Positions 8,754 through 19,725 are shown, counted from the stretch's first letter. The stretch: 64,000 nucleotides of DNA from Candidatus Aminicenantota bacterium (GCA_017999365.1 JAGNLW010000001.1:256239-320238), one strand, 5' to 3'. Notes: generated from the letters alone by a model not told the origin. Numbers and translations: made by a program.

Positions 8754-8781
8754 AGTTTATTCCATCGTGTATAGGAATCAA
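8754..8781 (-). promoter_or_regulatory. Putative feoAB promoter
   Basis: On the minus strand TTGATT (8781-8776) and TAAACT (8759-8754) are separated by 16 nt, with the feoA start at 8736. The stretch 8737-8887 is otherwise noncoding. I saw no clear Fur box (19-bp GATAATGAT-type palindrome) here. Confidence 0.5.
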
Positions 8782-8887
8782 GGCTTATTCTCCGGTCCGG
8801 GCTATTTCCGACTGATATTGTAGGGTATCCGGGCGGCGAAGTAAAGGCTCCGCCCCGGCTCCCGGCGGCGCCGGCCCCCGGTCGGGC

Positions 8888-9718
8888 TCAGTACAGGACC
8901 TTGGCCTCGCCCAGCGCGGCGATGCGCTTGTCGAGCCAGGCGACGATGAGGTCGCGCCGGGCCATGGTCGCGGCGATCTCGGCGTCCGTGAGGTAATCGC
9001 CGACGACCGTCCGGACGGATTCCGCGGTCAGGGCCCTGAAGGCCTCGACGAGGGCCCGGGGCAGGGTCTCCATGATGAAGTTCGGGCCCTCCCGGTACTT
9101 CTCGTCGTAGATCAGCCGGGTCGTGAACTTCTTGGTCGTCCGGAACGAGCGCGAGTGGTCGATGAGGATCATCCGCCAGTCGTCCAGGAAGAGGTAGTTC
9201 CTCTGGTGGCGGTCCTCGTTGGAGATGAGGTTGTCGAAGGCCCGCTGCAGGCACATGGCCCGGGAGAAGGACATGGCCTTGATGCCGGGGGGCGAGAGCT
9301 TCTTCTTGAGGACGCCCTCCATGTCGTTCCAGGGCTCGATCCACAGCTGGGCCGAGCCCCGGCTGCCCTGATACTCCCGCTCGACCGTCGGCGGGACCAT
9401 GTGCAGGCCCAGGGCGCGGCTGAGGCGGTAGGCGGCAATCTCGCCCTTCCAGGTCTCCTTGAAGCCGCCCACCCGCTCGCCGAAGGCGTCCTTCCAGAGC
9501 GCTTTGCGCCGGACGCCGTCCTTTTCCAGGGTCAGGATATAGGGCTCGGTCACGGCCCGGGCCCCGGTCAACTTCTCCTGCCCGACGACCTGGGCCGTCC
9601 TGAGGAAGTCCTCCCACTTGTCGTACTCGGCCTGCTCGGCCGCGGTGAACTGGGCCCGGAGCCCGCTCCAGGCGCCCAGGCACAGGACGGCACAGACCGC
9701 CCACACGGCTTTTTTCAT
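8888..9718 (-). CDS. Exported protein with PI3K/HipA-like kinase motifs
   Basis: 276 aa with a clear signal peptide (MKKAVWAVCAVLCLGAWSGLRAQ, cut after about residue 22). The body resembles the PI3/4-kinase and HipA-like branch of protein-kinase folds. A GEIAAYRLSRALGLHMVPPT segment (92-111) matches the helix plus VPPT strand of that group. The catalytic-loop-like NLISNEDRHQRN (163-174) carries D169, H171 and N174, and LIDHSRSF (185-192) supplies a metal-binding Asp (D187). Lysines K72 and K76 are candidate ATP-site residues. Comparable motifs occur in secreted kinases such as the Fam20 and CotH types. Catalysis outside the cytoplasm and the substrate are unknown. It appears monocistronic, with a good ribosome binding site (GGGAGGG). 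Confidence 0.7.
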   Translation of the reverse strand: MKKAVWAVCAVLCLGAWSGLRAQFTAAEQAEYDKWEDFLRTAQVVGQEKLTGARAVTEPYILTLEKDGVRRKALWKDAFGERVGGFKETWKGEIAAYRLSRALGLHMVPPTVEREYQGSRGSAQLWIEPWNDMEGVLKKKLSPPGIKAMSFSRAMCLQRAFDNLISNEDRHQRNYLFLDDWRMILIDHSRSFRTTKKFTTRLIYDEKYREGPNFIMETLPRALVEAFRALTAESVRTVVGDYLTDAEIAATMARRDLIVAWLDKRIAALGEAKVLY

Positions 9719-9800
9719 GTGCGACCCTCCCCCGGTCCGGGATTCCCTTCGGCCGCAAGTCTATGCCTCTCCCGGGCCCGTTGTCAACCGCCTGTCCGGA

Positions 9801-9829
9801 TTGACTTTGCCGGGGCGTTCTGATAAATA
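9801..9829 (+). promoter_or_regulatory. secA promoter, predicted leaderless
   Basis: TTGACT (9801-9806), a 17-nt spacer, then TAAATA (9824-9829). The secA ATG at 9837 begins only 7 nt after the -10 box, where transcription itself would be expected to start. No Shine-Dalgarno sequence fits between them. Confidence 0.65.
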
Positions 9830-9836
9830 ATGGTAA

Positions 9837-12428
<2,592 letters not shown>

Positions 12429-12450
12429 TCCGTTCCGACGAGGAGGAGCC

Positions 12451-13917
12451 ATGCTCGACGAGAAGATCCGGGAAGCCCTCACCTTCGACGACGTCCTCAT
12501 CCTCCCGGCCAAGTCCGACGTCATCCCCCAGGACGCCTCGGTCAAGACCCGCCTCAGCCGCCACGTCACCCTCAACATCCCCGTCGTCAGCGCGGCCATG
12601 GACACCGTGACGACCTCGCGGATGGCCATCGCCCTGGCCCAGCAGGGCGGCCTCGGCGTCGTCCACCGCAACCTGTCCATCGAGAGCCAGGCCGAGGAGG
12701 TCGACAAGGTCAAGCGCCACGAGAGCGGCATGGTCGTCGAGCCCATCACCCTGCGGCCCCAGGACCGCATCTCGCGGGCCCTCGAGGTCATGCGCGAGCA
12801 CCACATCTCGGGCCTGCCCATCACGGACGGGTCGAACAAGCTCGTCGGCATCCTGACCAACCGCGACATCCGCTTCGAGAAGCGCCTCAACCTGGCCATC
12901 GAGCAGATCATGACCCGCAAGCTCGTCACGGTCCCCGTCGGGACCTCGCTCGAGGAGGCCGAGAAGGTCTTCCACGACCACAAGATCGAGAAGCTCCTGG
13001 TCGTCGACGATCAGTTCCATCTCAAGGGGCTCATCACCTACAAGGACATCCTCAAGCGCATCCAGTACCCCGACGCGGCCAAGGACGGCTTCGGCCGGCT
13101 GCGGGTCGGCGCCGCCGTCGGCGTCGGCGCGGACTTCATGGACCGAACCCGGGCCCTGCTGGCGGCCAAGTGCGACGTCATCGTCGTCGACAACGCCCAC
13201 GGCCACTCCCAGCGGGTCCTGGACACGGTCCGGACGCTGAAGAGGGAGTTCTCCGGGGTCGAGGTCGTGGCCGGCAACATCGGCACGGCCCGTGCGGCCG
13301 AGGAGCTCGTCGACCTCGGCGTCGACGCCGTCAAGGTCGGCGTCGGCCCGGGCTCCATCTGCACGACCCGGATCATCACCGGCGCCGGCATCCCCCAGAT
13401 CACGGCCATCGCCGAGGTCGCCGCGGTCTGCGGCAAGGCCGGCGTGCCGGTCATCGCCGACGGCGGCATCAAGTATTCCGGGGACGCCGCCAAGGCCATC
13501 GCCGCGGGAGCCGACTCCATCATGCTCGGCAACCTCCTGGCCGGGACCGACGAGGCCCCGGGCGAGGTCGTCATGTACCAGGGCCGGGCCTACAAGCGCT
13601 ACCGGGGCATGGGCTCCATCGCGGTCATGAAGGAGGGCAAGAGCGGCGACCGCTACCAGCAGGACGGCCAGACCAACGTGACCAAGCTCGTCCCCGAGGG
13701 CATCGAGGGCCAGGTCCCCTACAAGGGCAGCACGAACGTCATCGTCCAGATGCTCGTCGGCGGACTCAGGGCCGGCATGGGCTACGCCGGCTGCCGGACC
13801 ATCGAGGAGTTCAAGGCCCAGGCCCGCTTCATCAAGATCACCCAGGCCTCGCTCAAGGAGAGCCACGTCCACGACGTGGTCATCACCCAGGAGGCCCCGA
13901 ACTACCACCTCGACTGA
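12451..13917 (+). CDS. guaB: Inosine-5'-monophosphate dehydrogenase
   Basis: 488 aa, normal length. It oxidises IMP to XMP with NAD+, the committed step of GMP synthesis. The barrel starts with [15 protein letters not shown], and the two CBS domains follow (about residues 95-205: IEPITL-type and [11 protein letters not shown] segments). The catalytic loop [13 protein letters not shown] carries the active-site Cys. The flap region [20 protein letters not shown] and the C-terminal [16 protein letters not shown] are also complete. The start has a GAGGAG ribosome binding site and lies 22 bp after secA. Confidence 0.98.
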   Translation: MLDEKIREALTFDDVLILPAKSDVIPQDASVKTRLSRHVTLNIPVVSAAMDTVTTSRMAIALAQQGGLGVVHRNLSIESQAEEVDKVKRHESGMVVEPITLRPQDRISRALEVMREHHISGLPITDGSNKLVGILTNRDIRFEKRLNLAIEQIMTRKLVTVPVGTSLEEAEKVFHDHKIEKLLVVDDQFHLKGLITYKDILKRIQYPDAAKDGFGRLRVGAAVGVGADFMDRTRALLAAKCDVIVVDNAHGHSQRVLDTVRTLKREFSGVEVVAGNIGTARAAEELVDLGVDAVKVGVGPGSICTTRIITGAGIPQITAIAEVAAVCGKAGVPVIADGGIKYSGDAAKAIAAGADSIMLGNLLAGTDEAPGEVVMYQGRAYKRYRGMGSIAVMKEGKSGDRYQQDGQTNVTKLVPEGIEGQVPYKGSTNVIVQMLVGGLRAGMGYAGCRTIEEFKAQARFIKITQASLKESHVHDVVITQEAPNYHLD

Positions 13918-13937
13918 GGCACGGAGGAGGTGCGACC

Positions 13938-14357
13938 GTGACGGACATGACCCTCAAGACGATCCTCGGCGGGCTGTTCCTGGCCGCGGGGACGGCGGCC
14001 TTCCTGACCATGATGTCGCTCATGGGCCGGCCCGGACGGACGGCCGACACGGGCAAGGGACGGCGGGTCCACCGGGTCTTCGGCTGGCTCTACGTCGTCC
14101 TGCTGGTCCCCCTGGTCTACCTGGGCCTCGACTTCGTCGGCGAGATGGGCGACGGCATGTCGACCCGCGGCGCCCTCCACGCCGTCCTGGCCGTGACGCT
14201 CGTCTCGGTCCTGCTGCTCAAGGTCCTCGTCGTCCGCGTCTTCAAGGGCTTCGTCAAGAACGCCCCGGCCCTGGGCATGGCCGTGTTCGTCCTGACCCTG
14301 GTCGTCTACCTCATTTCGGGCGGCTTCTTCCTGGTCCAGACGCTGGCCGCGAAGTGA
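13938..14357 (+). CDS. Small four-helix membrane protein, possibly b-heme binding
   Basis: 139 aa from GTG 13938, chosen because GGAGGAGG at 13923-13930 is spaced 7 nt from it; an ATG at 13947 is the alternative. Four hydrophobic helices are clear (about residues 8-28, 48-66, 80-100, 112-134). Histidines occur at the cytoplasmic edge of helix 2 (RRVHRVFGWLYVV) and at the start of helix 3 (RGALHAVLAV), which would suit b-type heme ligation as in cytochrome b561-like proteins. No family can be named with confidence. It follows guaB by 20 bp. Its last 47 bp overlap the convergent gene at 14311-16344. Confidence 0.7.
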   Translation: MTDMTLKTILGGLFLAAGTAAFLTMMSLMGRPGRTADTGKGRRVHRVFGWLYVVLLVPLVYLGLDFVGEMGDGMSTRGALHAVLAVTLVSVLLLKVLVVRVFKGFVKNAPALGMAVFVLTLVVYLISGGFFLVQTLAAK

Positions 14358-16344
14358 GCCCCGGCTCCGCGGGCAAGAGGGCCGGCCGCTCGAGCCAAGC
14401 CAGTAGCTCGCGGTGGCTGACCAGACGGACCTCCGGCTTCGACAGGGCGTAAGCGAAGAACGACTCCAGAGCGGCCCGGCGGGCGCGGATGTCCGCGGCC
14501 GTGACCGGCCCGCCGCCCGCTTTGACCGTGTAGAGCTCGCTGTGGAGCCCCACGGTCATGGGGCCGCGGTTCTCCGCGGCGTGCCGGTCGAGCGTGTATT
14601 CCACCGTGGCCAGGAACTCGGCCGGGCTCATCGAGAACTCGATCCACAGGTTCCAATCCATGCCCGTGATCTCGCCGTTCGCCGGCTGGAAATAGGCCTG
14701 CCGCCGAGCCAGCGCGGCCCTCAGCCCGGGCCGGAGGCCGTAACGGGCGCAGGCCTCGTCGGGCGGGGCGACGAAGTTGCCCAAGGGCATCTCCCAGAGA
14801 CCGGGATGCGGCCCGATCGGGGGCCGGTGGGCCGGGATGCCGGCGTCGAGCCGGTAGGGCCAGGGGAAGGCGCCGGGGTGCGGTCCGAGGGCCGGGCCCT
14901 CTTCGACGCTCGAATCGTAAGCCAGTCCCGAACGCAGGACGGCCGCCATGCCGCTGTCGGACGGCTCGATGAACGGGGCCCGGAAGCCGGCCAGGTCCTG
15001 GCGCGGGATGCCCAGGCCGGGCTCGATCCCCGACGCGGGCCGCGTCAGGATGTCCATCGAACGCCCGATCTCCCGTTCCCATTCGGCGACCGACAGGTCG
15101 CGGCCGTGCGGGTGGGAATGGGTGTGGACGGCGATCTCGTGGCCGCGGTCGACGGCCTCGCGCCAGGCCCTGAGGACGAGGGCCGGGGCGTCCCCGCCCC
15201 CGTAGCCGGCCGAATGGGGATTGGGGACGTCGGGGACGACGAAGCGGGTGTTGACGAAGAAGGTGTAGTGGGGCGGCGCGCCGTCGAAGGTCCGGGCCTC
15301 CCCCGCGCCGGCCGGGTTGCGGAGCCGGGCGAAGAGTTCCGTGAGATAGCCCAGCCCGCCGTCGTGGGGTGAGCCGGGCAGCCCCGCATAGCCGTTGTCG
15401 TCCGACGAGACGCAGACGAACTGCGGCGTCCGCTCCGGCCTCCCCCATTCCCGGCCGGGCCGGCCGGTTCGGAAGCGGACCAGCCGGCCGTGTTCGACCT
15501 CGGTGACGTAGACCGTCCGGCCGTCGGGCCCGCCGAAACAGAGGTTGGAGGGCCGGGCGCCGAGGACGCCGATCTCCCGCAGGACATCGCCGTCCGGCGA
15601 GAGCACGGCGACCTTGCCCTTGCCGTACCGGGCGACGTAGAGGTTGCCGTCGACGTCGCAGCGCATGCCGTCGAGGCCGAAGTCGGGGAACGCGGCGAAC
15701 GTCCGCGGGCCGGCGAGGGCCCCGTCCGCCGCGATCGTGAAGGCCAGGATCCGCCGCCCGGCGCTCTCGCCGACGTAGAGGGTCCGCCCGTCGGGCGAGA
15801 CCTCGACGCCGTTGGCCGTGCCCAGCCCGGAGGCCGCCAGGACGGCCCGGCGGTCCGTCCCGACGCGCCAGATCCGGCCCGTCCCGGCCGTCCAGTCCGG
15901 GTCGCTGGCATAGAGAGTGGCGCCGTCGGGGGCCAGGGCCAGGTCGTTCGGCTGGCTCATGGCCGGCTCGTGGACGAGGACGCGGGCCCACCGGGTGACG
16001 GGATCGACGGCCAGGATGTTGTGCCCGGTGTAGTCGGCCACGAAAACGGTCCCGTCGGGGCCGATGCGGAGGCCGTTGCCGACGCTCCCCGCGGGCAGCT
16101 CCGCGAAGATCTCGCCCCGGCCGTCGGGAAGGACGCGGCCGACGGTCCCCTGACGGCCGAAATTGACGGCCAGGACGCTGCCGTCCGCGACCGCGGCCGG
16201 CCCCTCGACGCCCGGCGTGAACGAGCCCTCGGCCGTGAACGGTTCGGCGACGAAGAGTCCGCCGCCGGGCACCGGGGGATTTCCGCAGGCCGCGCAGAGG
16301 GCCAGGGCGGCCAGCAGCGCGGGAACGGGACGGCGGCGCCTCAC
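14311..16344 (-). CDS. Lipoprotein fusing an SMP-30/gluconolactonase-like propeller to a NodB-type polysaccharide deacetylase
   Basis: 677 aa. A lipoprotein signal ends in LCAAC (Cys20). Residues about 45-295 form repeated propeller blades (NGLRIGPDGTVFVADYTGHN, NGVEVSPDGRTLYVGES, SNLCFGGPDGRTVYVTEVE) typical of SMP-30/gluconolactonase proteins. Residues about 308-660 look like a carbohydrate esterase 4 (NodB) domain: SSDDNG (D315, D316), TFFVNTRFV, HTHSH (H407, H411 as metal ligands) and FRAPF. It may bind or sense a sugar lactone and deacetylate a surface polysaccharide, but the substrate is unknown. Its start overlaps the panD stop by 4 nt, so it is the last gene of the pan operon. The C-terminus overlaps the opposite gene by 47 bp. 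Confidence 0.8.
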   Translation of the reverse strand: MRRRRPVPALLAALALCAACGNPPVPGGGLFVAEPFTAEGSFTPGVEGPAAVADGSVLAVNFGRQGTVGRVLPDGRGEIFAELPAGSVGNGLRIGPDGTVFVADYTGHNILAVDPVTRWARVLVHEPAMSQPNDLALAPDGATLYASDPDWTAGTGRIWRVGTDRRAVLAASGLGTANGVEVSPDGRTLYVGESAGRRILAFTIAADGALAGPRTFAAFPDFGLDGMRCDVDGNLYVARYGKGKVAVLSPDGDVLREIGVLGARPSNLCFGGPDGRTVYVTEVEHGRLVRFRTGRPGREWGRPERTPQFVCVSSDDNGYAGLPGSPHDGGLGYLTELFARLRNPAGAGEARTFDGAPPHYTFFVNTRFVVPDVPNPHSAGYGGGDAPALVLRAWREAVDRGHEIAVHTHSHPHGRDLSVAEWEREIGRSMDILTRPASGIEPGLGIPRQDLAGFRAPFIEPSDSGMAAVLRSGLAYDSSVEEGPALGPHPGAFPWPYRLDAGIPAHRPPIGPHPGLWEMPLGNFVAPPDEACARYGLRPGLRAALARRQAYFQPANGEITGMDWNLWIEFSMSPAEFLATVEYTLDRHAAENRGPMTVGLHSELYTVKAGGGPVTAADIRARRAALESFFAYALSKPEVRLVSHRELLAWLERPALLPAEPGLTSRPASGPGRSRPK

Positions 16345-16697
16345 TTGACGCCGGCGATGCGGTTGCCTTCTTCCATCAGGACGACCCGGGGCGCGAAGCC
16401 CTCCATCTCGGCCCCGTCCATGTAGCCGTAGGCGGCGATGATGATGATGTCGCCGACCGCGACCTTGTGGCCGGCGGCGCCGAAGACCCCGACGGCCCGC
16501 GAACCCCGTTGGCCGGAGAGGAGGTAGGTCGTGAAGCGCTTGCCGTTGGTCACGTTCCAGACCTCGATCCGCTCGTAGGGCCGCAGCCCGGCCGCCTCGA
16601 GGATATCCGTGTCGAGGGACAGGCTGCCTTCGTAGCCGATGTCGACGTGGGTCACCGTGGCCCGGTGGACCTTGGCGCGCAGGAAGGCTCTCAGCAT
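16341..16697 (-). CDS. panD: Aspartate 1-decarboxylase
   Basis: 118 aa, typical size. PanD makes beta-alanine from aspartate for pantothenate. The proenzyme self-cleaves between Gly24 and Ser25 in the motif YEGS, and Ser25 becomes the pyruvoyl group. The motif VWNVTNGKRFTTYLL and the glycine-rich HKVAVGDIIIIAAYG segment match the family. A GAGGAGAG ribosome binding site overlaps the panC stop. It lies between panC and the propeller-deacetylase gene, with 10 bp to panC. Confidence 0.97.
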   Translation of the reverse strand: MLRAFLRAKVHRATVTHVDIGYEGSLSLDTDILEAAGLRPYERIEVWNVTNGKRFTTYLLSGQRGSRAVGVFGAAGHKVAVGDIIIIAAYGYMDGAEMEGFAPRVVLMEEGNRIAGVK

Positions 16698-16707
16698 GGG
16701 GCTCTCC

Positions 16708-17553
16708 TCAGACGGCGATGCGGACGTTGTCGATGAGCCGGGTCGAGCCGACGAAGGCGGCCACGGCCACCAGGACCCGGCCGCGCATCTCCGCGACCGG
16801 TTCGAGGGTTTCGGGGTCGACGGCCTCGACGTAGTCGATCCTGGCTAGGGGCTCGGCCTCGAGGACGGCCCGGATGCCGGCGACGACCTTGGCCGGGTCC
16901 CTCTCCCCCGCCGCGACGGCCCGCTCGGCCCAGCGCAGGCCGATGGACAGGGCCAAGGCGGCCTGGCGCTCCTCGGGCGAGAGGTAGGCGTTGCGCGAGC
17001 TCAGGGCCAGCCCGTCGGGCTCGCGGACGAGGGGGCAGGTGACGACCTCGACGCCGAGGTCGAGGTCGCGGGCCATGCGCTCGATGATCAGGACCTGCTG
17101 GGCGTCCTTGGCCCCGAAGAAGGCCAGGTCGGGCCCGACCGTCTCGAAGAGCTTGAGGACGACGGTGGCCACGCCCCGGAAATGGCCCGGCCGCGACCGG
17201 CCGCAGAGCTTGTCCTGCAGGCCTTCGACCTCGACATAGGTCCGGTATCCGGGAGGATAGACCTCCGCCGCGGGCGGATGGAAGAGGACGTCGACGCCGG
17301 CCCGCTCCAGATAGGCCGCGTCCTTGGCCAGGTCGCGGGGGTACTTGTCCAGGTCCTCGTTCGGCCCGAATTGGGTGGGATTGACGAAGATGCTGACAGC
17401 CGTGACGTCCGCCCGCGTCTTCGACTCCCGGACGAGGCTGAGGTGGCCCTCGTGGAGGTAGCCCATGGTGGGGACGAAGCCGACGGTCTTCCCGGCCCGC
17501 TTCCACTCGCGGGACAGGGCCTTCATGCCGGCCACGGTCTCGACGAGGATCAT
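16708..17553 (-). CDS. panC: Pantothenate synthetase (pantoate-beta-alanine ligase)
   Basis: 281 aa, usual length. It condenses pantoate and beta-alanine using ATP. The nucleotidyltransferase motifs FVPTMGYLHEGHLSLV (HxGH-type) and the SRNAYLSPEER segment (KMSKS-equivalent region) are both present, with the pantoate-binding VSIFVNPTQFGPNEDL between them. The start codon overlaps the panB stop in an ATGA arrangement, so the two are translationally coupled. Confidence 0.97.
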   Translation of the reverse strand: MILVETVAGMKALSREWKRAGKTVGFVPTMGYLHEGHLSLVRESKTRADVTAVSIFVNPTQFGPNEDLDKYPRDLAKDAAYLERAGVDVLFHPPAAEVYPPGYRTYVEVEGLQDKLCGRSRPGHFRGVATVVLKLFETVGPDLAFFGAKDAQQVLIIERMARDLDLGVEVVTCPLVREPDGLALSSRNAYLSPEERQAALALSIGLRWAERAVAAGERDPAKVVAGIRAVLEAEPLARIDYVEAVDPETLEPVAEMRGRVLVAVAAFVGSTRLIDNVRIAV

Positions 17554-18452
17554 CGCCGCCCTCCGCCCTTGGCCGCCGGCTTGGCCGGCTTGCGGGCCCG
17601 CTTCGGGGCCAGCTCGGCGGCGACCTCGGGCCGGAGATGGTAGGAGGTGGCGTCGTCCGGAAAGCGGCCGGCCCGGACGTCGGCCGCGTAGGCCCCGACG
17701 GCGACGCCCATGACGCCGTGGAGGTCGGCGTAGCGCCGGACGAACTTGGGCATGTAGCCGGTCGAGTAGCCCATGACGTCGTGGAAGACGAGGATCTGGC
17801 CGTCGCAGGCGGGCCCCGCGCCGATGCCGATGGTCGGGATGCCGACGGCCCGCGTGACCAGGGCGGCCACCTCGACCGGGACGGACTCGAGGACGACGGC
17901 GAAGGCCCCGGCGGCCTCGAGGGCCTGGGCCTCCTCGACGATGCGCCGGGCCTCGGCGGCCAGCTTGCCGCGGACCTTGTAGCGGCCCAGGCTGAGGATG
18001 GACTGGGGCGTCAGCCCGACGTGGCCCATGACCGGGATCTCGGCCTCGACCATGGCTTTGACGAGCTTGAGCCGCTTGGCCGAGGCGCCCTCGATCTTGA
18101 CCGCCGAGGCCCCGCCCTCCTTGAGGAAGCGCGAGGCGTTGCGGATGGTCTCGTCGGCGCCGAGGTGGAACGAGAAGTAGGGCATGTCGCCGACGACGAG
18201 GGCCCGGCGCACGCCCCGGGTCACGGCCCGGGTGTGATGGAGCATCTCGTCCATGGTCACGGGGACGGTGTTCTCGTAGCCCAGGACGACCATGCCCAGG
18301 GAGTCCCCGACCAGGATGAGGTCGACGCCCCGCTCGTCCAGGATGCGGGCCGTCGGGAAGTCGTAGGCCGTCAGGCAGACGATCTTGGGCCCCACGGCCT
18401 TGCGGGCCTGGAGCGAAGGGATGGTGATCTTCTCGACCGGCGTCTCGGTCAT
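17550..18452 (-). CDS. panB: 3-methyl-2-oxobutanoate hydroxymethyltransferase
   Basis: 300 aa from ATG 18452, which has an AAAGGA ribosome binding site 7 nt upstream; a GTG 21 nt further upstream is possible but less likely. PanB transfers a hydroxymethyl group from methylenetetrahydrofolate to ketoisovalerate, the first step to pantoate. Motifs are LTAYDFPTARILDERGVDLILVGDSLGMVVLGYENT, VGDMPYFSFH and GHVGLTPQS. The C-terminus carries a basic, Ala/Lys/Pro-rich tail (PKRARKPAKPAAKGGGRR) beyond the usual barrel. It is the first gene of panBCD. Confidence 0.97.
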   Translation of the reverse strand: MTETPVEKITIPSLQARKAVGPKIVCLTAYDFPTARILDERGVDLILVGDSLGMVVLGYENTVPVTMDEMLHHTRAVTRGVRRALVVGDMPYFSFHLGADETIRNASRFLKEGGASAVKIEGASAKRLKLVKAMVEAEIPVMGHVGLTPQSILSLGRYKVRGKLAAEARRIVEEAQALEAAGAFAVVLESVPVEVAALVTRAVGIPTIGIGAGPACDGQILVFHDVMGYSTGYMPKFVRRYADLHGVMGVAVGAYAADVRAGRFPDDATSYHLRPEVAAELAPKRARKPAKPAAKGGGRR

Positions 18453-18569
18453 GGGTCCGTCCTTTCTCCCCACCCCGGCCGTCCCCCGGGGTTGAGGTAA
18501 AGCCGCGTTCCGTTCCGGGGCTCCCGGTCCCGGCCCCGCGACCGCGGGGTCCGGGCCGCCTCGACGCCC

Positions 18570-19247
18570 CTAACCTTTTTTTTGGCCCTTGCCCCCGTAG
18601 CTCTGGGGGACGTAATAGAGCGAGCCCTTCTTCATGTCGCGGATCTGGTCGAGGAGGTCGAGGACGTCCTCCTCGCGCCCGAAGTCGATGTCGTCCGCCT
18701 TGACCACCAGGAGGGGCGCCCCCTGGTAGTTGAAGAAGAAATAGTCGAAGGCCTCGACGATGTCCTCGAGGTACTTCTCGGCGATGTTCTTCTCGACGGA
18801 GTCGCCCTCCTTGGCGATCCGCCGCGTCAGAGAGCCCAGGGAGATCTGCAGGTAGATGACCAGGTCGGGCTTGGGGATGCGCTCGGACAGGATGCCGTAG
18901 ATCTTCTCGTAGACGAGCAGCTCGTCGTCCGACAGGGTCTGGTAGGCGTAGATCTTGTCCTTCTCGAACAGGTAGTCGCAGATGATGCGGTCGACGAACA
19001 GGTCCCTCTGGAGGAGGCGGGTCTGCTGGTTGTACCGGTTGGCCAGGAAGACGAGCTGGGTCAGGAAAGCCGAGCCCTCCCGCTCGTTGTAGAAGTCCTT
19101 GATGTAGGGGTTGCCGGCGTTGTCGAGGACGACCTTGCCGCCGATGCGCTGGGCCAGGACGTTGGCCAGCTGGGTCTTCCGGGAGCGGAAAACGCCCTCG
19201 ACGGCGATGTGCTTGAACGGGATCTCGAGGGCGCTCTTCATGGCCAT
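18570..19247 (-). CDS. Deoxynucleoside kinase family protein with an altered P-loop
   Basis: 225 aa. The fold of deoxyadenosine/deoxyguanosine kinases is recognisable: HIAVEGVFRSRKTQLANVLA at the N-terminus, the DRIICDYLFEKDKIYA segment after the DRS-like position, and YLQISLGSLTRRIAKEGDSVEKN for the lid. The Walker A is GVFRSRKT rather than GxxGxGKS/T: the second glycine and the GK glycine are replaced, but K and T remain. Enzymes of this family phosphorylate deoxynucleosides in the salvage pathway. Related dNK-like domains with similar 'RK' P-loops may exist in this lineage. It has its own promoter and no evident ribosome binding site. Whether it is active is open. Confidence 0.75.
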   Translation of the reverse strand: MAMKSALEIPFKHIAVEGVFRSRKTQLANVLAQRIGGKVVLDNAGNPYIKDFYNEREGSAFLTQLVFLANRYNQQTRLLQRDLFVDRIICDYLFEKDKIYAYQTLSDDELLVYEKIYGILSERIPKPDLVIYLQISLGSLTRRIAKEGDSVEKNIAEKYLEDIVEAFDYFFFNYQGAPLLVVKADDIDFGREEDVLDLLDQIRDMKKGSLYYVPQSYGGKGQKKG

Positions 19248-19261
19248 GGGCGGGCGGTTAG

Positions 19262-19290
19262 GTTATAACCGAACTCTGACTGTAAGTCAA
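19262..19290 (-). promoter_or_regulatory. Promoter of the deoxynucleoside kinase gene
   Basis: On the minus strand TTGACT (19290-19285), a 17-nt spacer, then TATAAC (19267-19262), 14 nt before the ATG at 19247. No ribosome binding site is visible in the short leader. Confidence 0.7.
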
Positions 19291-19331
19291 CGGCCCCGGC
19301 GCGCCGGCCGGGACCGGCGGACCTCCCCCGG

Positions 19332-19538
19332 TCAAGCTTGGGCGGGGGGCGGCCCCTGGGGCACGACGATCCAGGCCACGATGTAGAAGAAGGTCATCGG
19401 CAGGAGGGCCGTCACGAAGGCCAGGCCGACCAGGAGCAGCCGGACGATCGAGACGTCGATGTCGAAGTATTCGGCCAGGCCGCCGCAAACGCCGCCGAGC
19501 ATCTTCTGGCCGGCCGACCGGTAGAGCTTTTTCGCCAT
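19332..19538 (-). CDS. PspC domain membrane protein
   Basis: 68 aa from ATG 19538, behind a GAGGAGA ribosome binding site. It is a single PspC domain: KLYRSAGQKMLGGVCGGLAEYFDIDVSIVRLL followed by one membrane helix (LVGLAFVTALLPMTFFYIVAWIVV). Stand-alone PspC proteins are linked to envelope stress, but the other phage-shock genes are not in this window. A frame extension upstream to 19640 would run through the repeat at 19608-19644 and is not credible. Confidence 0.9.
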   Translation of the reverse strand: MAKKLYRSAGQKMLGGVCGGLAEYFDIDVSIVRLLLVGLAFVTALLPMTFFYIVAWIVVPQGPPPAQA

Positions 19539-19607
19539 TTCCGTTCTCCTCTCGGGGGGCTCACGGCCCTCCATCCCATTATACGGATTTTCCGCCCCTC
19601 CGGGCCG

Positions 19608-19644
19608 GAAAATGGGGACGTTTCTATTTATTTTATTCATCTTC
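19608..19644 (-). repeat. Dispersed AT-rich/GTCCCC repeat, copy 1
   Basis: Read on the minus strand this starts GAAGATGAATAAAATAAAT and continues AGAAACGTCCCCATTTT. It is an almost exact inverted copy of 31512-31546, the only change being the position of one A within the AT tract, in a genome where such AT-rich sequence is rare. A related copy is at 61749-61784 and a core fragment at 33652-33669. It lies between the PspC gene and the divergent AOR operon. Confidence 0.75.
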
Positions 19645-19696
19645 GGCGGACCGGCCCGGAGGGCCCATTCCCCCCCTGGCCGCGCCCTGGAATGCC

Positions 19697-19725
19697 TTGA
19701 CTAAAGACGGCCCTCCGTTTAGGAT
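19697..19725 (+). promoter_or_regulatory. Promoter of the aldehyde:ferredoxin oxidoreductase module
   Basis: TTGACT (19697-19702), a 17-nt spacer and TAGGAT (19720-19725). The AOR start at 19763 follows behind GGAGGA (19751-19756). Confidence 0.65.

Noticed and set aside
13170..13937. Larger protein joined to the small membrane protein at 13938
   Set aside because: The upstream frame overlaps guaB in another phase and is Arg/Gly-rich. The GTG at 13938 has a strong ribosome binding site.
18534..18549. CCCCGC/GCGGGG palindrome between the deoxynucleoside kinase and panB
   Set aside because: It is short, GC-only and has no T tract after it, and such stems are common by chance in this composition. 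It may affect termination but cannot be called.
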